In this document: in pieces, positions 32,171 to 44,200 of the stretch | Layout: each line of letters starts with the position of its first letter | Numbering within the stretch: the stretch's first letter is position 1 | NCBI RefSeq assembly: GCF_042453785.1 | Contig: NC_091665.1 | Coordinates: 9,185,501 to 9,249,500 of the forward strand | Direction of reading: 5' to 3' | Length of the DNA stretch: 64,000 bases | DNA from: Malus domestica | Lineage: Eukaryota > Streptophyta > Magnoliopsida > Rosales > Rosaceae | Translations under genes and position numbers: made by a program | Notes under the pieces: generated by a model | Database searches by the model: none | Told to the model about the DNA's origin: nothing | Seen by the model: the letters and a program-made list of their open reading frames with translations, nothing else

Positions 32171-33654
32171 TGATCTTCGCTAGATTGCTCCGGTCATTAG
32201 TGTGGATAAGTATATAAATGGATAGAGATAGGAAAGCAAACACAAGATGTACGTGGTTCACCCAGATTGGCTACGTCCACGGAATAGAGGAGTTCTCATT
32301 AATTGTGAAGGGTTTACACAAGTACATAGGTTCAAGCTCTCCTTTAGTGAGTACAAGTGAATGATTTAGTACAAATGACATTAGGAAATATTGTGGGAGA
32401 ATGATCTCGTAATCACGAAACTTCTAAGTACCGGAGTGTGGTATCGTCTTGACTTGCCTTATCTGTCTCATAGGTAGATGTGGCATCTTCTCTGGAAGTA
32501 CTCTTCCTCCATCCAGGGGTGGTATCTTTAACTAGTAGAGATGCACAAGGTAATGTATCAATTTCACTTGAAGCTTACTTGTAGTTTCAGGCTTGGTCAA
32601 GCGCGATACAAACCATGTAGTAGGAGTCCCCCAAGTCGTCGAGCTAGGGGATCTGCTGAAAGAGGTGACAGACAAGGTAAGCAATCAGAGCTCCAAGCAA
32701 TCAGTCCCAGATCAGAACTTTGATTTCGAGTTCCGGCTGATTGTTCACATTCTCCCTATCTTGCAGGCAACATGAAGGATAAAGAGAAGAAAAATGGGAA
32801 GAGATGATATGGGATACTTTTGCTTTTGAAGAAGTAACTTTCCACAGGCTTATTCTTGAACTGGGCTGGAGGGTTTTCTGGTTTCCTCCAGAGTATAAGG
32901 CCGACTGAAGAATTTGAGGGTCAAAACAAGTCCATCAAATCTAGAGTACGTTCGACCCTGCTGATATGGGATACTTTTGCTTTTGACAGAGTAGTGGATG
33001 TATCGGCACGTGTGCTATTACGCTTGTCTCCACATGCTTCCTTGTATCCTTCTCACTTGCCCTATCTGTTCCTCAAGCAGATGAGGTATCTTCCCTGGAA
33101 GCATAAGATGTTGAAGATGAGTACTCGAGAGCAATGCCAGGTAAGTAATCAGGTAAGGGGTTCCAGGCAGTCAGTTCCTGACTGGAAGCTTGATTCCAAT
33201 TGCTGACTGATTGCTCTCTTTCTCCTTGTCTTGCAGGTAAGAACAAGGCCAAAGGAAAAGACAGGGAAAAAGCATGATATGGGATACTCTTGCTTTTAAC
33301 CCTGATGATATGAGATATTCTTGCTCTAGTATAGCTTGTTTGCAGAGGTATTATCGGGGGGAAAGAAAGCTGAATATTTCAAAAGGCTTCGTTGGGAGTG
33401 CCCTCTCAGATATGAGGAAGGGTTGAACATTTTTGCAGGTCTGCCTGTCCGTTGGGGATGGATGTCGACATATATAGGAGTCTCCCTAACAACAAGTAGT
33501 AATGTTATTCCTTTACCCTGCTTGGTCATAGCACGGTAGTGGGAGCTGCCAGCTTCACATGTTTTAACTCTGTCAGAGCACTTTGAAAAAGTGGTCTGTG
33601 GTATCTGGAAAGCTGATGTTGCGTGTGAAGATTACAGACAAGCTTTATCTAAGG

Positions 33655-33915
33655 AGATCCGGCTCCTGAAGTTGGGAAAGTGGTGCCTCTTCGGTTTTCG
33701 AACAAGCAATCCTGTCGGGGATCTGGCTCTCGAGATTCGGAGAACGATGCCTCTTCGATTTTTAAGAAAGCAATCCTGCTGGGGGTCTGGCTCTCGAGAT
33801 TCAGAGAGCGGTGTCTCTTCGATTTTTGAGAAAGTAATCATGTTGGGAGTCTGGCTCTCGAGATTCGGAGGGCGATGCCTCTTCGATTTTGGAGCAAGCA
33901 ATCTTGTTGGGAGTG
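33655..33915. repeat. ~62-bp tandem repeat, about four copies
   Basis: The unit has GTCTGGCTCTCGAGATTCGG, then a GATGCCTCTTCGATTTT stretch and AAGCAATC.TGTTGGG. The repeat keeps frames open on both strands. No gene. Confidence 0.8.
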
Positions 33916-34344
33916 TTTTCTCGAATGTGAGTAAAGGTTAGGCATGTTTGCTAGTCTACCTTGGCCCGAAGCACAGAGGTTGACACACATGGACTTTCCA
34001 ATTATCCAGCAGTGATACTGTTCCTTTACCCTTGTGGGTAATAATATGGTAGCTAGACCTTCAAAATTTATGTGTCTAAACTTTGTTAGTACTGTTTCTT
34101 TGCTATTCTTTTACCCTTCTTGGTCAGAGCGATGTAGTGGGAGCTGCAAGCTTCACGTGTCTTAACTTTATCAGAGAACTTTGGCAAAGTTATCTGTGGT
34201 ACCCATGAGCTAATGTTGCGTGTGGGAAGTGGGTGATTGAACAGTAAGATTCATGTGCTTTCTACTTTACCAGAAATCTTCGACAGAATGCCCATAATTT
34301 CCGCAAAGCTGAGTGTGCGTGTGACAGGTGCTGACAAGGCTGGA

Positions 34345-34575
34345 AAAGTAGGTGCCTCTTCAATTTCTGAGATCGGCCATCGTGGTCTCTGAGCAGCCCA
34401 GCTTTTGAGAAAGCAAGCGCCTCTTCGATTTATGAGATCGGCCTTCGTGGTCTTTGAGTAGCCCAGCTTTTGAGAAAGCAAACGCTTCTTTGATTTCTGA
34501 GATCGACCCTCGTGGTCTCTGAGCAGCCCAGCTTTTGAGAAAGCAAACGTCTCTTTGATTTTTGAGCAGGCGCCT
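34345..34575. repeat. ~62-bp tandem repeat, about 3.5 copies
   Basis: The unit has TCTGAGATCGGCC, a CGTGGTCTCTGAGCAGCCCA stretch and GCTTTTGAGAAAGCAA. It lies just upstream of the TATA box of the MSGPSD unit. Confidence 0.8.
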
Positions 34576-34611
34576 ATTTGATTTTCTGAAGCTCCGTCGA
34601 GTGCAGATTTT

Positions 34612-34617
34612 TATAAA
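34612..34617 (+). promoter_or_regulatory. TATA box of the MSGPSD unit
   Basis: TATAAA lies about 112 bp upstream of the ATG at 34729. The first copy has TATAGA at the same distance (11070-11075). Confidence 0.55.
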
Positions 34618-34728
34618 GGCTGGCATTAAGTTCCAAAGCACACTTGAATCTCCACTAGTAGAAGCTCCATTCTTGCACTTCTAAGATCTTGATTTGTCCG
34701 ACCTCTTCTCTCTTCAACACCTTTGAAA

Positions 34729-35403
34729 ATGTCTGGCCCCTCCGACCGTCGTTTTGACTTGAACCTTGTTGAAGAGGCAGCCACGCCTTCTCCAGACAAC
34801 ATATGGCGCCCATCATTCGTCTCCCCTACTGGTCCTCTTACCGTTGGGGATTCCGTGATGAAGAATGATATGACCGCTGCGGTGGTGGCCAGGAACCTTC
34901 TCACTCCCAAAGATAACAGACTACTTTCCAAACGGTCTGATGAGTTGGCTGTTAAGGATTCTCTGGTTTTCAGTGTTCAGTGTGCAGGTTCTGTGTCTAA
35001 TATGGCCCAATGCCTATTTGCTCGAACCCGCCAAGTTGAATCATTGGCGGCTGAAGTGATGAGTCTCAAACAGGAGATTAGAGGGCTCAAGCATGAGAAT
35101 AAACAGTTGCACCGGCTCGCACATGACTATGCTACAAACATAAAGAGGAAGCTTGACCAGAAGAAGAAATCTAATGGTCAGGTTTTACTTGATCATCAGA
35201 GATTTGTGGGTTTGTTCCAAAGGCATTTATTGCCTTCGTCTTCTGGGGCTGTACCGCGTAATGAAGCTCCAAATGATCAACCTCTGATGCCTCCTCCTTC
35301 TAGGGTTCTGTCCAGTACTGAGGCTCCGAATGATCCCCCTCCGGTGCCTTCTCTTTTTGGGGCTCTACCGACTGCTGAGACTTCTCCTAAGCAACCTTTG
35401 TGA
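34729..35403 (+). CDS. MSGPSD-type ORF of a gypsy derivative, uninterrupted
   Basis: A 224-codon open frame from MSGPSDRRFDLNLVEEA. In order: a Pro/acidic head, GPLTVGDSVMKNDMTAAVVA, a KRSDELAVKDSL stretch, and a predicted coiled coil (about residues 100-150, VESLAAEVMSLKQEIRGLKH). A LLDHQRFVGLFQ motif and a tail of repeated Pro-rich segments (APNDQPLMPPP / APNDPPPVPSL) follow. I recall near-identical predicted proteins being common in apple-type genomes, but I cannot check this here. I chose the inner ATG because the first copy also begins MSGPSD. An upstream in-frame ATG at 34723 adds Met-Lys. TATAAA lies upstream and AATAAA downstream. No catalytic motif is visible. It is probably an element-encoded accessory protein, not a host gene. 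Confidence 0.7.
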   Translation: MSGPSDRRFDLNLVEEAATPSPDNIWRPSFVSPTGPLTVGDSVMKNDMTAAVVARNLLTPKDNRLLSKRSDELAVKDSLVFSVQCAGSVSNMAQCLFARTRQVESLAAEVMSLKQEIRGLKHENKQLHRLAHDYATNIKRKLDQKKKSNGQVLLDHQRFVGLFQRHLLPSSSGAVPRNEAPNDQPLMPPPSRVLSSTEAPNDPPPVPSLFGALPTAETSPKQPL

Positions 35404-35470
35404 AGGCTCCCTCTTATTTGTTTATTTTGACTCGTGTATATGTACATATTTGTAACTTATCGGAGATATC

Positions 35471-35476
35471 AATAAA
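35471..35476 (+). terminator. polyadenylation signal of the MSGPSD unit
   Basis: AATAAA lies 68 bp after the stop codon. The first copy has AATGAA at the matching place (about 11884). Confidence 0.5.
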
Positions 35477-35663
35477 TAAGCTTTCCTTCATTTCAACGTA
35501 TTGTGTTAAATACACCAAAGCCTTCTTCGCTAAGTTCTTTGAATTTTCTTTTGTTGAAGCTTGTATGTTGAAGCTTTGTGAGTGGAGCATGTAGGTTGAG
35601 GTAGTGTTCCCTTAATTTCCCGAGTGAGGAAAACTTCTCGGTTAGAGACTTGGAAAATCCAAG

Positions 35664-36956
35664 TCACTGAGTGGGATCGGCTATATGAATCTTAGAACGC
35701 CATTGTGCTCGGTCCTGTGTCATGTCCTCTGTTAGATCCAAGTACTTTAAGTCTTTTCTTAAAGTCTCTTCCAAAGTTTTCCTAGGTCTTCCTCTACCCC
35801 TTTGGCCCTGAACCTCTGTTCCATAGTCGCATCTTCTAATCGGAGCGTCAATAGACCTTCTTTGCACATGTCCAAACCACCATAACCGATTTTCTCTCAT
35901 CTTTCCTTCAATTTCGGCTACTGCTACTTTACCCTGGATATCCTCATTCCTAATCTTATCCTTTCTCGTGTGCCCACACATCCAACGAAGCATCCTCATC
36001 TCCGCTACACCCATTTTGTGTACGTGTTGATGCTTCACCGCCCAACATTCTGTGCCATACAACATCGCCGGCCTTATTGCCGTCCTATAAAATTTTCCCT
36101 TGAGCTTCAGTGGCATACGGCGGTCACACAACACGCCGGATGCACTCTTCCACTTCATCCATCCAGCTTGTATTCTGTGGTTGAGATCTCCATCTAATTC
36201 TCCGTTCTTTTGCAAGATAGATCCTAGGTAACGAAAATGGTCGCTCTTTGGTATTTCTTGATCTCCGATCCTCACCCCTAACTCGTTTTGGCCTCCATTT
36301 GCACTGAACGTGCACTCCATATATTTTGTCTTTGATCGGCTTAGGCGAAGAACTTTAGATTCCAACACTTCTCTCCAAAGGTTAAGCTTTGCATTTACCC
36401 CTTCCTGAGTTTCATCTATCAACACTATATCGTCTGCGAAAAGCATACACCAAGGAATATCATCTTGAATATATCCTGTTAACTCATCCATTACCAACGC
36501 AAAAAGGTAAGGACTTAAGGATGAGCCTTGACGTAATCCTACAGTTATGGGAAAGCTTTCGGTTTGTCCTTCATGAGTTCTTACGGCAGTCTTTGCTCCT
36601 TCATACATATCCTTTATAGCTTGGATATATGCTACTCGTACTCCTTTCTTCTCTAAAATCCTCGAAAGAATGTCTCTTGGGACCTTATCATACGCTTTTT
36701 CCAAATCTATAAAGACCATGTGTAAATCCTTTTTCTCATCTCTATATCTTTCCATCAATCTTCGTAAGAGATAGATTGCCTCCATGGTTGAGTGCCCTGG
36801 CATGAACCGGAATTGGTTGTCCGAAACCCGTGTCTCTTGCCTCAATCTATGCTCAATGACTCTCTCCGAGAGCTTCATTGTATGACTCATTAGCTTAATA
36901 CCCCTATAGTTCATGCAATTTTGTACGTCGCCCTTATTCTTGTAGATAGGCACCAA
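35664..36956 (-). pseudogene. RTE LINE reverse transcriptase
   Basis: A 430-codon open frame with the non-LTR RT domain: [54 protein letters not shown], and the catalytic [10 protein letters not shown]-terminal region ([28 protein letters not shown]) follows. It is in the same frame as the endonuclease at 37245-38474. The single ORF is broken by stops at 37245-37247, near 37140 and near 36957, each a TGA where Trp or Arg is expected. The family copies element RNA at a nicked target. This copy cannot make the full protein. Confidence 0.88.
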
Positions 36957-37244
36957 AGTGCTCGTTCACCACTCATTTGGCATCTTCTTCGTTTTCAAAA
37001 TCCTATTGAAAAGGTCAGTGAGCCATGTTATACCTGTCTCTCCCAAAACTTTCCACACTTCGATTGGTATATCATCTGGGCTTACTGCTTTTCTATGCTT
37101 CATCTTCTTCAAAGCTACAACCACTTCTTCCTTCCGGATTCAACGATAAAAAGAGTAGTTTCTACATTCTTCTGAGTTACTCAACTCCCCTAAAGAAGCA
37201 CTCCTTTCATGTCCTTCATTGAAAAGATTATGAAAATAACCTAT

Positions 37245-38474
37245 TCATCTGTCTTTAACCGCGTTCTCTGTAGCAAGAACCTTTCCATCCTCATCCTTGA
37301 TGCACTTCACTTGGTTTAGGTCCCTTGTCTTCTTTTCCCTTGCTCTAGCTAGTTTATAGATATCCAACTCTCCTTCTTTGGTATCTAGTCGCTTATACAT
37401 ATCGTCATAAGCCGCTAACTTAGCTTCTCTCACAGCTTTCTTCGCCTCTTGCTTCGCTTTTCTATACCTTTCACCATTTTCATCGGTCCTATCCTTGTAT
37501 AAGGCTTTACAACATTCCTTTTTAGCCTTCACCTTTGTTTGTACCTCCTCATTCCACCACCAAGATTCCTTTTGGTGTGGGGCAAAGCCCTTAGACTCTC
37601 CTAATACCTCTTTTGCTACTTTTCGGATACAACTAGCCATGGAATCCCACATTTGGCTAGCTTCCCCCTCTCTATCCCACACACACTGGGTGATTACTTT
37701 CTCTTTGAAAATGGCTTGTTTTTCTTCTTTTAGATTCCACCATCTAGTCCTTGGGCACTTCCAAGTCTTGTTCTTTTTTCTCACTCTTTTGATATGTACA
37801 TCCATCACCAACAAGCGATGTTGATTAGCCACGCTCTCTCCTGGTATAACTTTGCAATCCTTACAAGTTATACGATCCCCTTTCCTCATTAGAAGAAAAT
37901 CTATTTGTGTTTTTGACGACCCACTCTTGTAGGTGATCACATGTTCTTCTCTTTTCTTAAAGAATGTGTTGGCTAAGAAGAGATCATATGCCATTGGAAA
38001 ATCCAAGATAGCTTCCCCATCCTCGTTTCTCTCCCCAAAACCATGGCCACCATGAAAACCTCCATAGTTGCCTGTCTCCCTGCCCACGTGTCCATTTAAA
38101 TCTCCTCCTATAAATAACTTCTCCGTCTGAGCAATTCCTTGCACCAAGTCTCTAAGGTCTTCCCAAAATTTCTCCTTCGAACTCGTATCCAACCCTACTT
38201 GAGGTGCGTACGCACTAATCACATTGATAAGTTTTTGTCCTATTACAATCTTGATTGCCATGATTCTATCTCCTACCCTCTTGACATCTACAACATCTTG
38301 TGTCAAGGTCTTGTCCACGATGATGCCAACACCGTTTCTCGTTCTATTTGTGCTCGAATACCAAAGTTTAAACCCTAAGTTTTCTAGATCCTTTGCCTTA
38401 CGACCAACCCACTTAGTTTCTTGTAGGCATATAATATTTATCCTTCTCCTCACCATAACTTCCACTACTTCCAT
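37245..38474 (-). pseudogene. RTE LINE AP-like endonuclease domain
   Basis: The frame holds the exonuclease-endonuclease-phosphatase fold: INIICLQETKWVG, NVISAYAPQVG, GGDLNGHVGRE, YKSGSSKTQIDFLL and a final NQHRLLVMD. All the expected acidic and histidine positions are visible. A Lys-rich linker leads to RT. The natural start lies further upstream, beyond a TGA near 38506 that replaces Trp in RLGTWNIGTL. It nicks the target DNA in the family. Plant annotations often call such frames craniofacial-development-protein-like, which is misleading. Confidence 0.87.
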
Positions 38475-39056
38475 AGATTTTCCCGTTAAGGTTCCTATAT
38501 TTCACGTTCCTAAACGCATTTTGCTCTCTTGAACTCTACCCTTCTGTCCTAGCTTCTTCACCCTCCCTCGTCTAATAGGATCAAAGTACTTCTTTTGTGT
38601 GTCCCGTGTAAAGTTGATAGGAGCATATGCTCTCAAACAACTTTGAGTGGAGTCGTTCGAAAAGAAGTTTCTATGGCCCCCTTGCTCATTTAACACTGCA
38701 TCTGGGTGCCGATGGAGATACAGCGACCCTTGCTCACTTATCACTGTGCTCGAGCCACATAGCGCGCCACTTACGGGTGACGCCCTAGCTTTAGCGCGAT
38801 TTCATTCTGGATTCATTTTCATAAGGATTCGACGTAATCATGGAGTGCCGACTGTCGACTACCTGACGCCCTCCCCCTCCTCCTTTATCCGGGCTTGGGA
38901 CCGGCAATGTAAGATAAACTTACATAGGCGGAGTTAAATTGGAAGCAACACAATTCATCTAATTCACAATTCCCAATCTTTTGACACATTTCTTTTCCAC
39001 AAGCTTAGTCAATTGAAATTTCTATTGTTGGTTTTCTCATTAAGAAATTTTGAACA

Positions 39057-39192
39057 ATGGGTTTGCGGTTGCCTGGTATTGTTCATGCTAAGAAAACACA
39101 AGTTCCTTTAAAGGCCTTGGATGTTCCTAAAGGCTGCTGCTTTGCAGTCAATGTAATGAAACGGTATGTGATTCCCATATCATACTTGAGCC
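39057..39192 (+). pseudogene. SAUR plus-arm pseudogene (unit 4), truncated by copia
   Basis: The ATG at 39057 gives MGLRLPGIVHAKKTQVPLKA, then LDVPKGCCFAVN, a deletion of the YVGESQKK segment, and RYVIPISYL. Similarity stops at 39192, where a copia LTR begins (TGATAAGCC). The 3' half of the gene is not in the window. Upstream, 38954-39056 matches the 5' flanks of the other plus arms. The region joins cleanly to 31531 once the LINE is removed, which confirms that it is the partner of the SAUR at 30379. Confidence 0.88.
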
Positions 39193-41286
39193 TGATAAGC
39201 CTAGTTCAGAGAATCCTACAAACCCTAAAGATCAGTCCACGTCAGCACCACCAATTCAAACAAAATCTTCCCGCTGCAATCTGCAATAGAAAAGATTGGT
39301 TCCATCTCAAATACCCTCAGTGTTATCGTAACAACACAGTCCATCATCCACACAACTCTTTCAAATACTTTTGTATCTGATTCAAATATTTGTATTTATC
39401 TTTCAAGTGTGACAACCTCATCATTTGTAATTCAATATAAAGAAATGAATGAACACTCACTTTATATTGAGCTGAGCTTATACAACTCATCAACCTGCTA
39501 TAATTTAGTTTTCAAATCACCTTTATGGTATCTCAGAGCTGTCAATCTAACGACCAAAAGCTTCAATTTTTTTCCCATGGCGTCCAGTTCCAATTCCTCA
39601 AACCCCATCACTATCCCCTCTCTTCCCAATGCTTCCAACTTTCTGACTATAAAGTTGGACCGTACTAACTATCCACTGTGGCATGCCCAGATGTTGCCCT
39701 TGCTTCGAAGCAGGAATCTGGTGTCATTCGTAGATGGAACCAACAAATGTCATCTTGCCTTCTTAAAGGATGATGAAGGAAAAATCATTGATGAAGTCAA
39801 TCTTAAATTTGATGCATGGATTCAGCAAGATGCTATGGTCCTTTCATGGATCAACAGTTTGGTTCATCCCACAGTTCTTGCCTATCTCATTGGTAAGACG
39901 AGTTCTCATTTTGCATAGACTGGTTTACGTGAACGATATGCTTCTCAATCTACTAGCCATCTTCTCCAATTGCGTAGTGAGCTTATGAATACCCATCATG
40001 GTAACTCCTCTATTACTGAGTTTCTTGATCGTAATAATTGTCTTGTTGACACTTCTCTCCCTCTCTGGTTCTCCTATCTCTGATTCTGATCTCATTGCCA
40101 TTATTTTAAATAATGTTGGGCCTACTTATGAGAGTATTGTTGCTTCTGCACAAGCACGAGATGAAGCCATCACTTACAATGCCTTGGAGGCTCTTCTTCT
40201 CGGCGCAGAAAGACGTCAAAAGCTTCATACAATGTTCGAAAATGAGCCCACTGCCCTTGTTGCTGGACGAGGACGTTTAGGACCTTACCATGGTCATGGT
40301 GCTCCTAATGGTGGTCGTGGTCACTTCAATGGTGGTTGTGGTCAGTTTGTTTCTCGTCCTCAAGGCTAAGGACAATATGCTTCTCAACCCCGACCCGCTT
40401 ATGATGGTGTTCTCAGTGCTCATCCTTCTCCACCCTAAAATGGCGGTCGCATCTAGTGCCAAATATGTCATCATCACGGACATTCTGCAATTGATTGTTT
40501 CAATCGACTGAACATGGCCTATGAAGGATGTGTCCCTACTCCACGTCTCCAAGCTTATGCTGCTGCTGCACCTCTTTAGGCATCTGCCTCTCCCTCTGGC
40601 ATTCAAAACTGGCTCTTTGATTCTGGAGCAAATGCACGTATCACCAATGATTTGAATCAGGTTTCGAATCCTCGTCCTTACACTGGTACCGACAATGTTA
40701 ATGGCGTAGTTGATGGGTCAGGTTTGCAGATTTCTCATGTTGGCATTTCTTTTATTCACACACCAAATCACTCATTTACTCTCCCCAACACCCTTCACAT
40801 TGTCCTAATGCTTCTACTAATGTTATTTCCATAAATCAATTTACCAAAGACAACCATTGTTCACTAACCTTATATCCCAATTCTTACCATGTCCAGGACC
40901 TTCAAATGGAGAATATGCTTTTACAAGGCCAGAGTAGAAATGGTTTTTATCCATTTTCAAGTTCTTATGTGGTCAACAATGGAGTCTCTGCATTTGTTGG
41001 TGTTAGAGTGTCGGATGCCATTTGGCATTCTAGCCTAGGCCACCCCACATTTTTTGTTTCACGTAGTTTAGTTTCCCAAAATAAATTACCATTAATTGGT
41101 AATGCAACCTACGACTTTTGTTCATCATGTCCCTTGGGTAAAAGCCATAAGTTGCCATTCAATTAGTCTTCCTCAATGTAATCTTTTCCCTTGGAATTAA
41201 TACATTCAGATGTATGAATTTCTCATTCTTATTCAATTAATGGTTACAAGTTTTATGTTGTTTTTGTGGATGATTTCTCTCGATAG
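39193..41286 (+). mobile_element. Ty1/copia 5' half, inserted in a SAUR pseudogene
   Basis: The 5' LTR (39193 to about 39519) starts TGATAAGCCTAG. The primer site TGGTATCTCAGAGC begins at 39526. Gag, protease remnant and the start of integrase follow up to about 41286, where a second copia in the opposite orientation begins. RT, RNase H and the 3' LTR are missing. Confidence 0.8.
39578..41286 (+). pseudogene. copia gag-protease-integrase fragment with many stops
   Basis: The start is MASSSNSSNPITIPSLPNA. Gag contains LDRTNYPLWHAQMLPLL, then TAG at 39916, then ERYASQSTSHLLQLRSEL, GGRGHFNGGCG and a knuckle CQICHHHGHSAIDC. The protease region has WLFDSGANARITND, which keeps the DSG triad. The integrase zinc region has AIWHSSLGHPTF and FCSSCPLGKSHKLPF. 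The core begins ELIHSDV and stops at FVDDFSR near 41284. At least six stops or shifts are present. Confidence 0.82.
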
Positions 41287-44200
41287 GCATGGACTGGGAG
41301 TTGAATACCCCTAAATCACAAAGCAGGCTGCGTAACCAGATTAACTCATAGGCAGTGGAAGCCATCGATCTATACTCAACCTCAACACTTGATCTGGTAG
41401 CTACTACTTGTTTTTTTCTTTTCCATGTGACTAAGTTTCCTCCCACAAAAATGCAATATCTAGTTGTTGATTTTTGATATACTGAATTTCCAGCTCAGTC
41501 AACATCACAATATCCCATTATTTGAGTGCATCCATCGTTCTTCATGACTATACTACACTTACCGATCCTTTCAAGTATTGCAAGATTCTTTTACTAGTAT
41601 TGAAATGCTTAAGAGTGGGTGAGTGCATGCATTGACTAGCAATACTAACAGAATATGAGATGTTAGGCCGGGTTATAGTGAGGTATATCAAATTGCCAAC
41701 AAGTCTTTGATAGGAACCAACGTTGAGAAGTGATTCACCTTCCAAGCTGAATTTGAGTTTGCTATCAAGATGTGTCTTGGCTAGTTTGACATCACTCATA
41801 TTGGCTTCCTTGAGGAGATCGAGCACATACTTTCATTGGTTTAGAAATAGGCCTTTATGAGAAGATGCTATTTCTATACCTAAAAGTACTTCAACAACAC
41901 TAGATCTTTGATGCCAAACTGTTGTTCTAGGGCTTGTTTGAGATTGGCAATTTCTTCATCACTATCACCCGTGATAATTAAGTCATCAACATAGATTAGA
42001 ACCACTAATTTCCTAGCAATTCCTGAACATACAAACATTGAAGAATATGCATTCCTTGTGTGAAAACCAGCACTGATGAGAACTGAGCTGAGTTTGGCAT
42101 ACCAAGCTTAAGAAGATTGTTTAAGTCCATAGATAGCTTTATGCAACCTGCACACTATCTGTGAATCACAACTTTGAGGATAACTAGGAGGCAATTTCAT
42201 ATAGACTTCTTCTTCGAGATCCCCATGTAAGAATGCATTTTTAACATCCATTTGATACATTGACCATCCCTTATTCACAGCAACTGAGAGAAGTACCCTT
42301 ATAGAGTTTATCTTTGTAACATGAGCAAAGGTTTCCTTGTAGTCCACATCTAGGGTTTGTGTGAATCTACGAGCTACCAATCTTGCTTTATGTCTTTCAA
42401 TTGATCCATCTGAATTAAACTTGATCTTATATATACACCTTCATCCCACATCCTTATTCCCTTTTGGTAACTTTACAAGCTCTAAGTGTTGTGTTGATCA
42501 ATAGCATGTAACTCATCATGCATAGCTTTCCTCCTCACTTCAGATTCACAAGCATCATAGAAATTTTGAGGTTTTGTGAGATCAGAAACCTTCTTGAGAA
42601 ATGCACTGTGAGCAAGTGCAAGCTTGTGATAAGAGACATAATTGGAGGTTGGATGTCGTGGCTTGTAAGTCTCACAGTCAAGTAATCTTGCAGGCAGTTG
42701 TCTCTCTCTTGCAGGGTTGCGTCGAGGTGCAATAGGTGTTGAATCATATTCCATTGCTTATGAAGTCACACGTTGCAAGATTTCACACTCTTGATCAGTT
42801 GTATTGCTATGAGACTAGCCTTCATGAATTTATTCACTCGAAGAGAGGGTTTCTTGAGCAGGTGTGTTGACATTTGAAATTGGAACCTCAGTGATCATGA
42901 CATCTGTTTTTGGTAAGGGAAACAGATCCAAGTAGTTCTCCCCCTGAGTGGTAACTTCAAGAGTCTTATTGAAAAAAAAAAAGGATTAGTTTCATGAAAC
43001 CTAACATCTTTAGATACAAGTTTCCTAAGTTGAGGGTTATAACATTTGTATCCTTTTTTAGTTGAAGAATACCCAAGAAAGATGTACATTGCTGCCCGAG
43101 GATCTAGTTTATCTTGATATAGAGATTGAATGTGCACAAAACATATGCATCCAAAAACTTTAAGGTGTAAGAGATCCACTTTTCTTCCTTTTATTATCTC
43201 CATTGGAGACTTGAACTTTAACACTCTACTAGGTAATCTGTTCATCAAATAGGCAGCTGCCATGACACCATGTGACCATAATTTTTTAGGCATATTCATT
43301 TGCAACATCAGTGCCCTAGTTTTCTCCAATAAGTCACAATTTTTTGTCTCAGAAATGCCATTTTGCTATGAAGTTCCCACACAACTAGTTTGATGCATTA
43401 TGTCATTATTGCTCAAGTATTGTGTCATGATTTGAGACATGTATTATGAGCCATTATCAGACCTTAGAGTTTGAATGTTTGAAGAGAAATGATTTTTGAC
43501 AAGATTATGGAAATCTTTAAACATATCCAATACTTGATTTTTTGATTTCAAAATATACAACCATGTGGCCCTTCAATAATCATCAGCAAAGGTTGCAAAA
43601 TACTTGTAACCATCAAAAGATTCACTAATTGGTCCCCATATATTTGAGTGTACAAGCTCAAAAATCTTGCTAGCCCTAGAAACTGACTCTCCCAAAGGTA
43701 ATCTAGTAGCTTTGAACATATGGCAGGTTTCACACTCAATTGCTTCTTTGCTTGACTTGGGAAACAAGGTTGACAAAATAGGTTGGGAAGGATGAGCTAG
43801 GCGTTGATGCCACAAAAGGTTGTCTTGGTTTGGAACTAACTTGACTTGAAAGGCACTTGGACTATTTTTTGAGATGTAATATAGGCCATCTAGGAAAAAA
43901 AAACCCTCACCAATCATCTTCTTGGGGATACAATCTTGAAAAATTACACTTTGTGGTGAAAAATGACCAAACAATTCAAAGTATTTGTGATTTTTCCCGC
44001 AGATAGAAGCTGAAAAGGAAATGAAGGAACATATAACACCATAGACTCAATTTTATCTGAAATCAGGTGAACTTTTCCCTTTCGTACAACCTTGGCCCCT
44101 TCACCATTTGCAACTGACACATGTGATGGTTTATGTAATTTTTCAAACTCTTTTAGTTTTGAAACTTTGTTAGTCATGTGGTATGTGGCTCTAGAATCAA

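Larger units (their letters stand above)
32171..35664 (+). mobile_element. fragment of a second pol-less gypsy derivative
   Basis: This is similar over most of its length to 9840-11900 of the first derivative: repeated GATATGGGATACTTTTGCTT lines, a GTCTCCACATGCTTC stretch, TGCAGGTAAGAACAAGG, and the MSGPSD frame. Its own additions are an LTR-like left part (32171-32430, CAAGATGTACGTGGTTCACC) and two tandem arrays. No gag, pol or paired LTR is present. Strand is given for the MSGPSD frame. By analogy with the first copy the element itself would run on the minus strand. Confidence 0.7.
31550..38935 (-). mobile_element. RTE-type LINE with 18-bp TSD, enlarged by internal rearrangement
   Basis: An 18-bp duplication (31532-31549 and 38936-38953, starting AAATTGGAAGCAACAC) encloses the whole block. 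On the minus strand the 5' end is at 38935 (ACTCCGCCTATGTAAGTTTA), followed by endonuclease (37245-38474), RT (35664-36956) and a 3' end with a (TTG)n tail at about 31550-31576, as in plant RTE elements. Between 32171 and 35664 lies a foreign segment from a pol-less gypsy derivative. The last ~580 bp of the LINE are present on both sides of it (31582-32170 and 35665-36240). A simple insertion cannot give that duplication, so recombination between two LINE copies is likely. Confidence 0.85.

Noticed and set aside
34626-34931. Minus-strand frame overlapping the MSGPSD start
   Set aside because: It is a shadow of the plus-strand ORF. The same shadow appears at 11091-11276.
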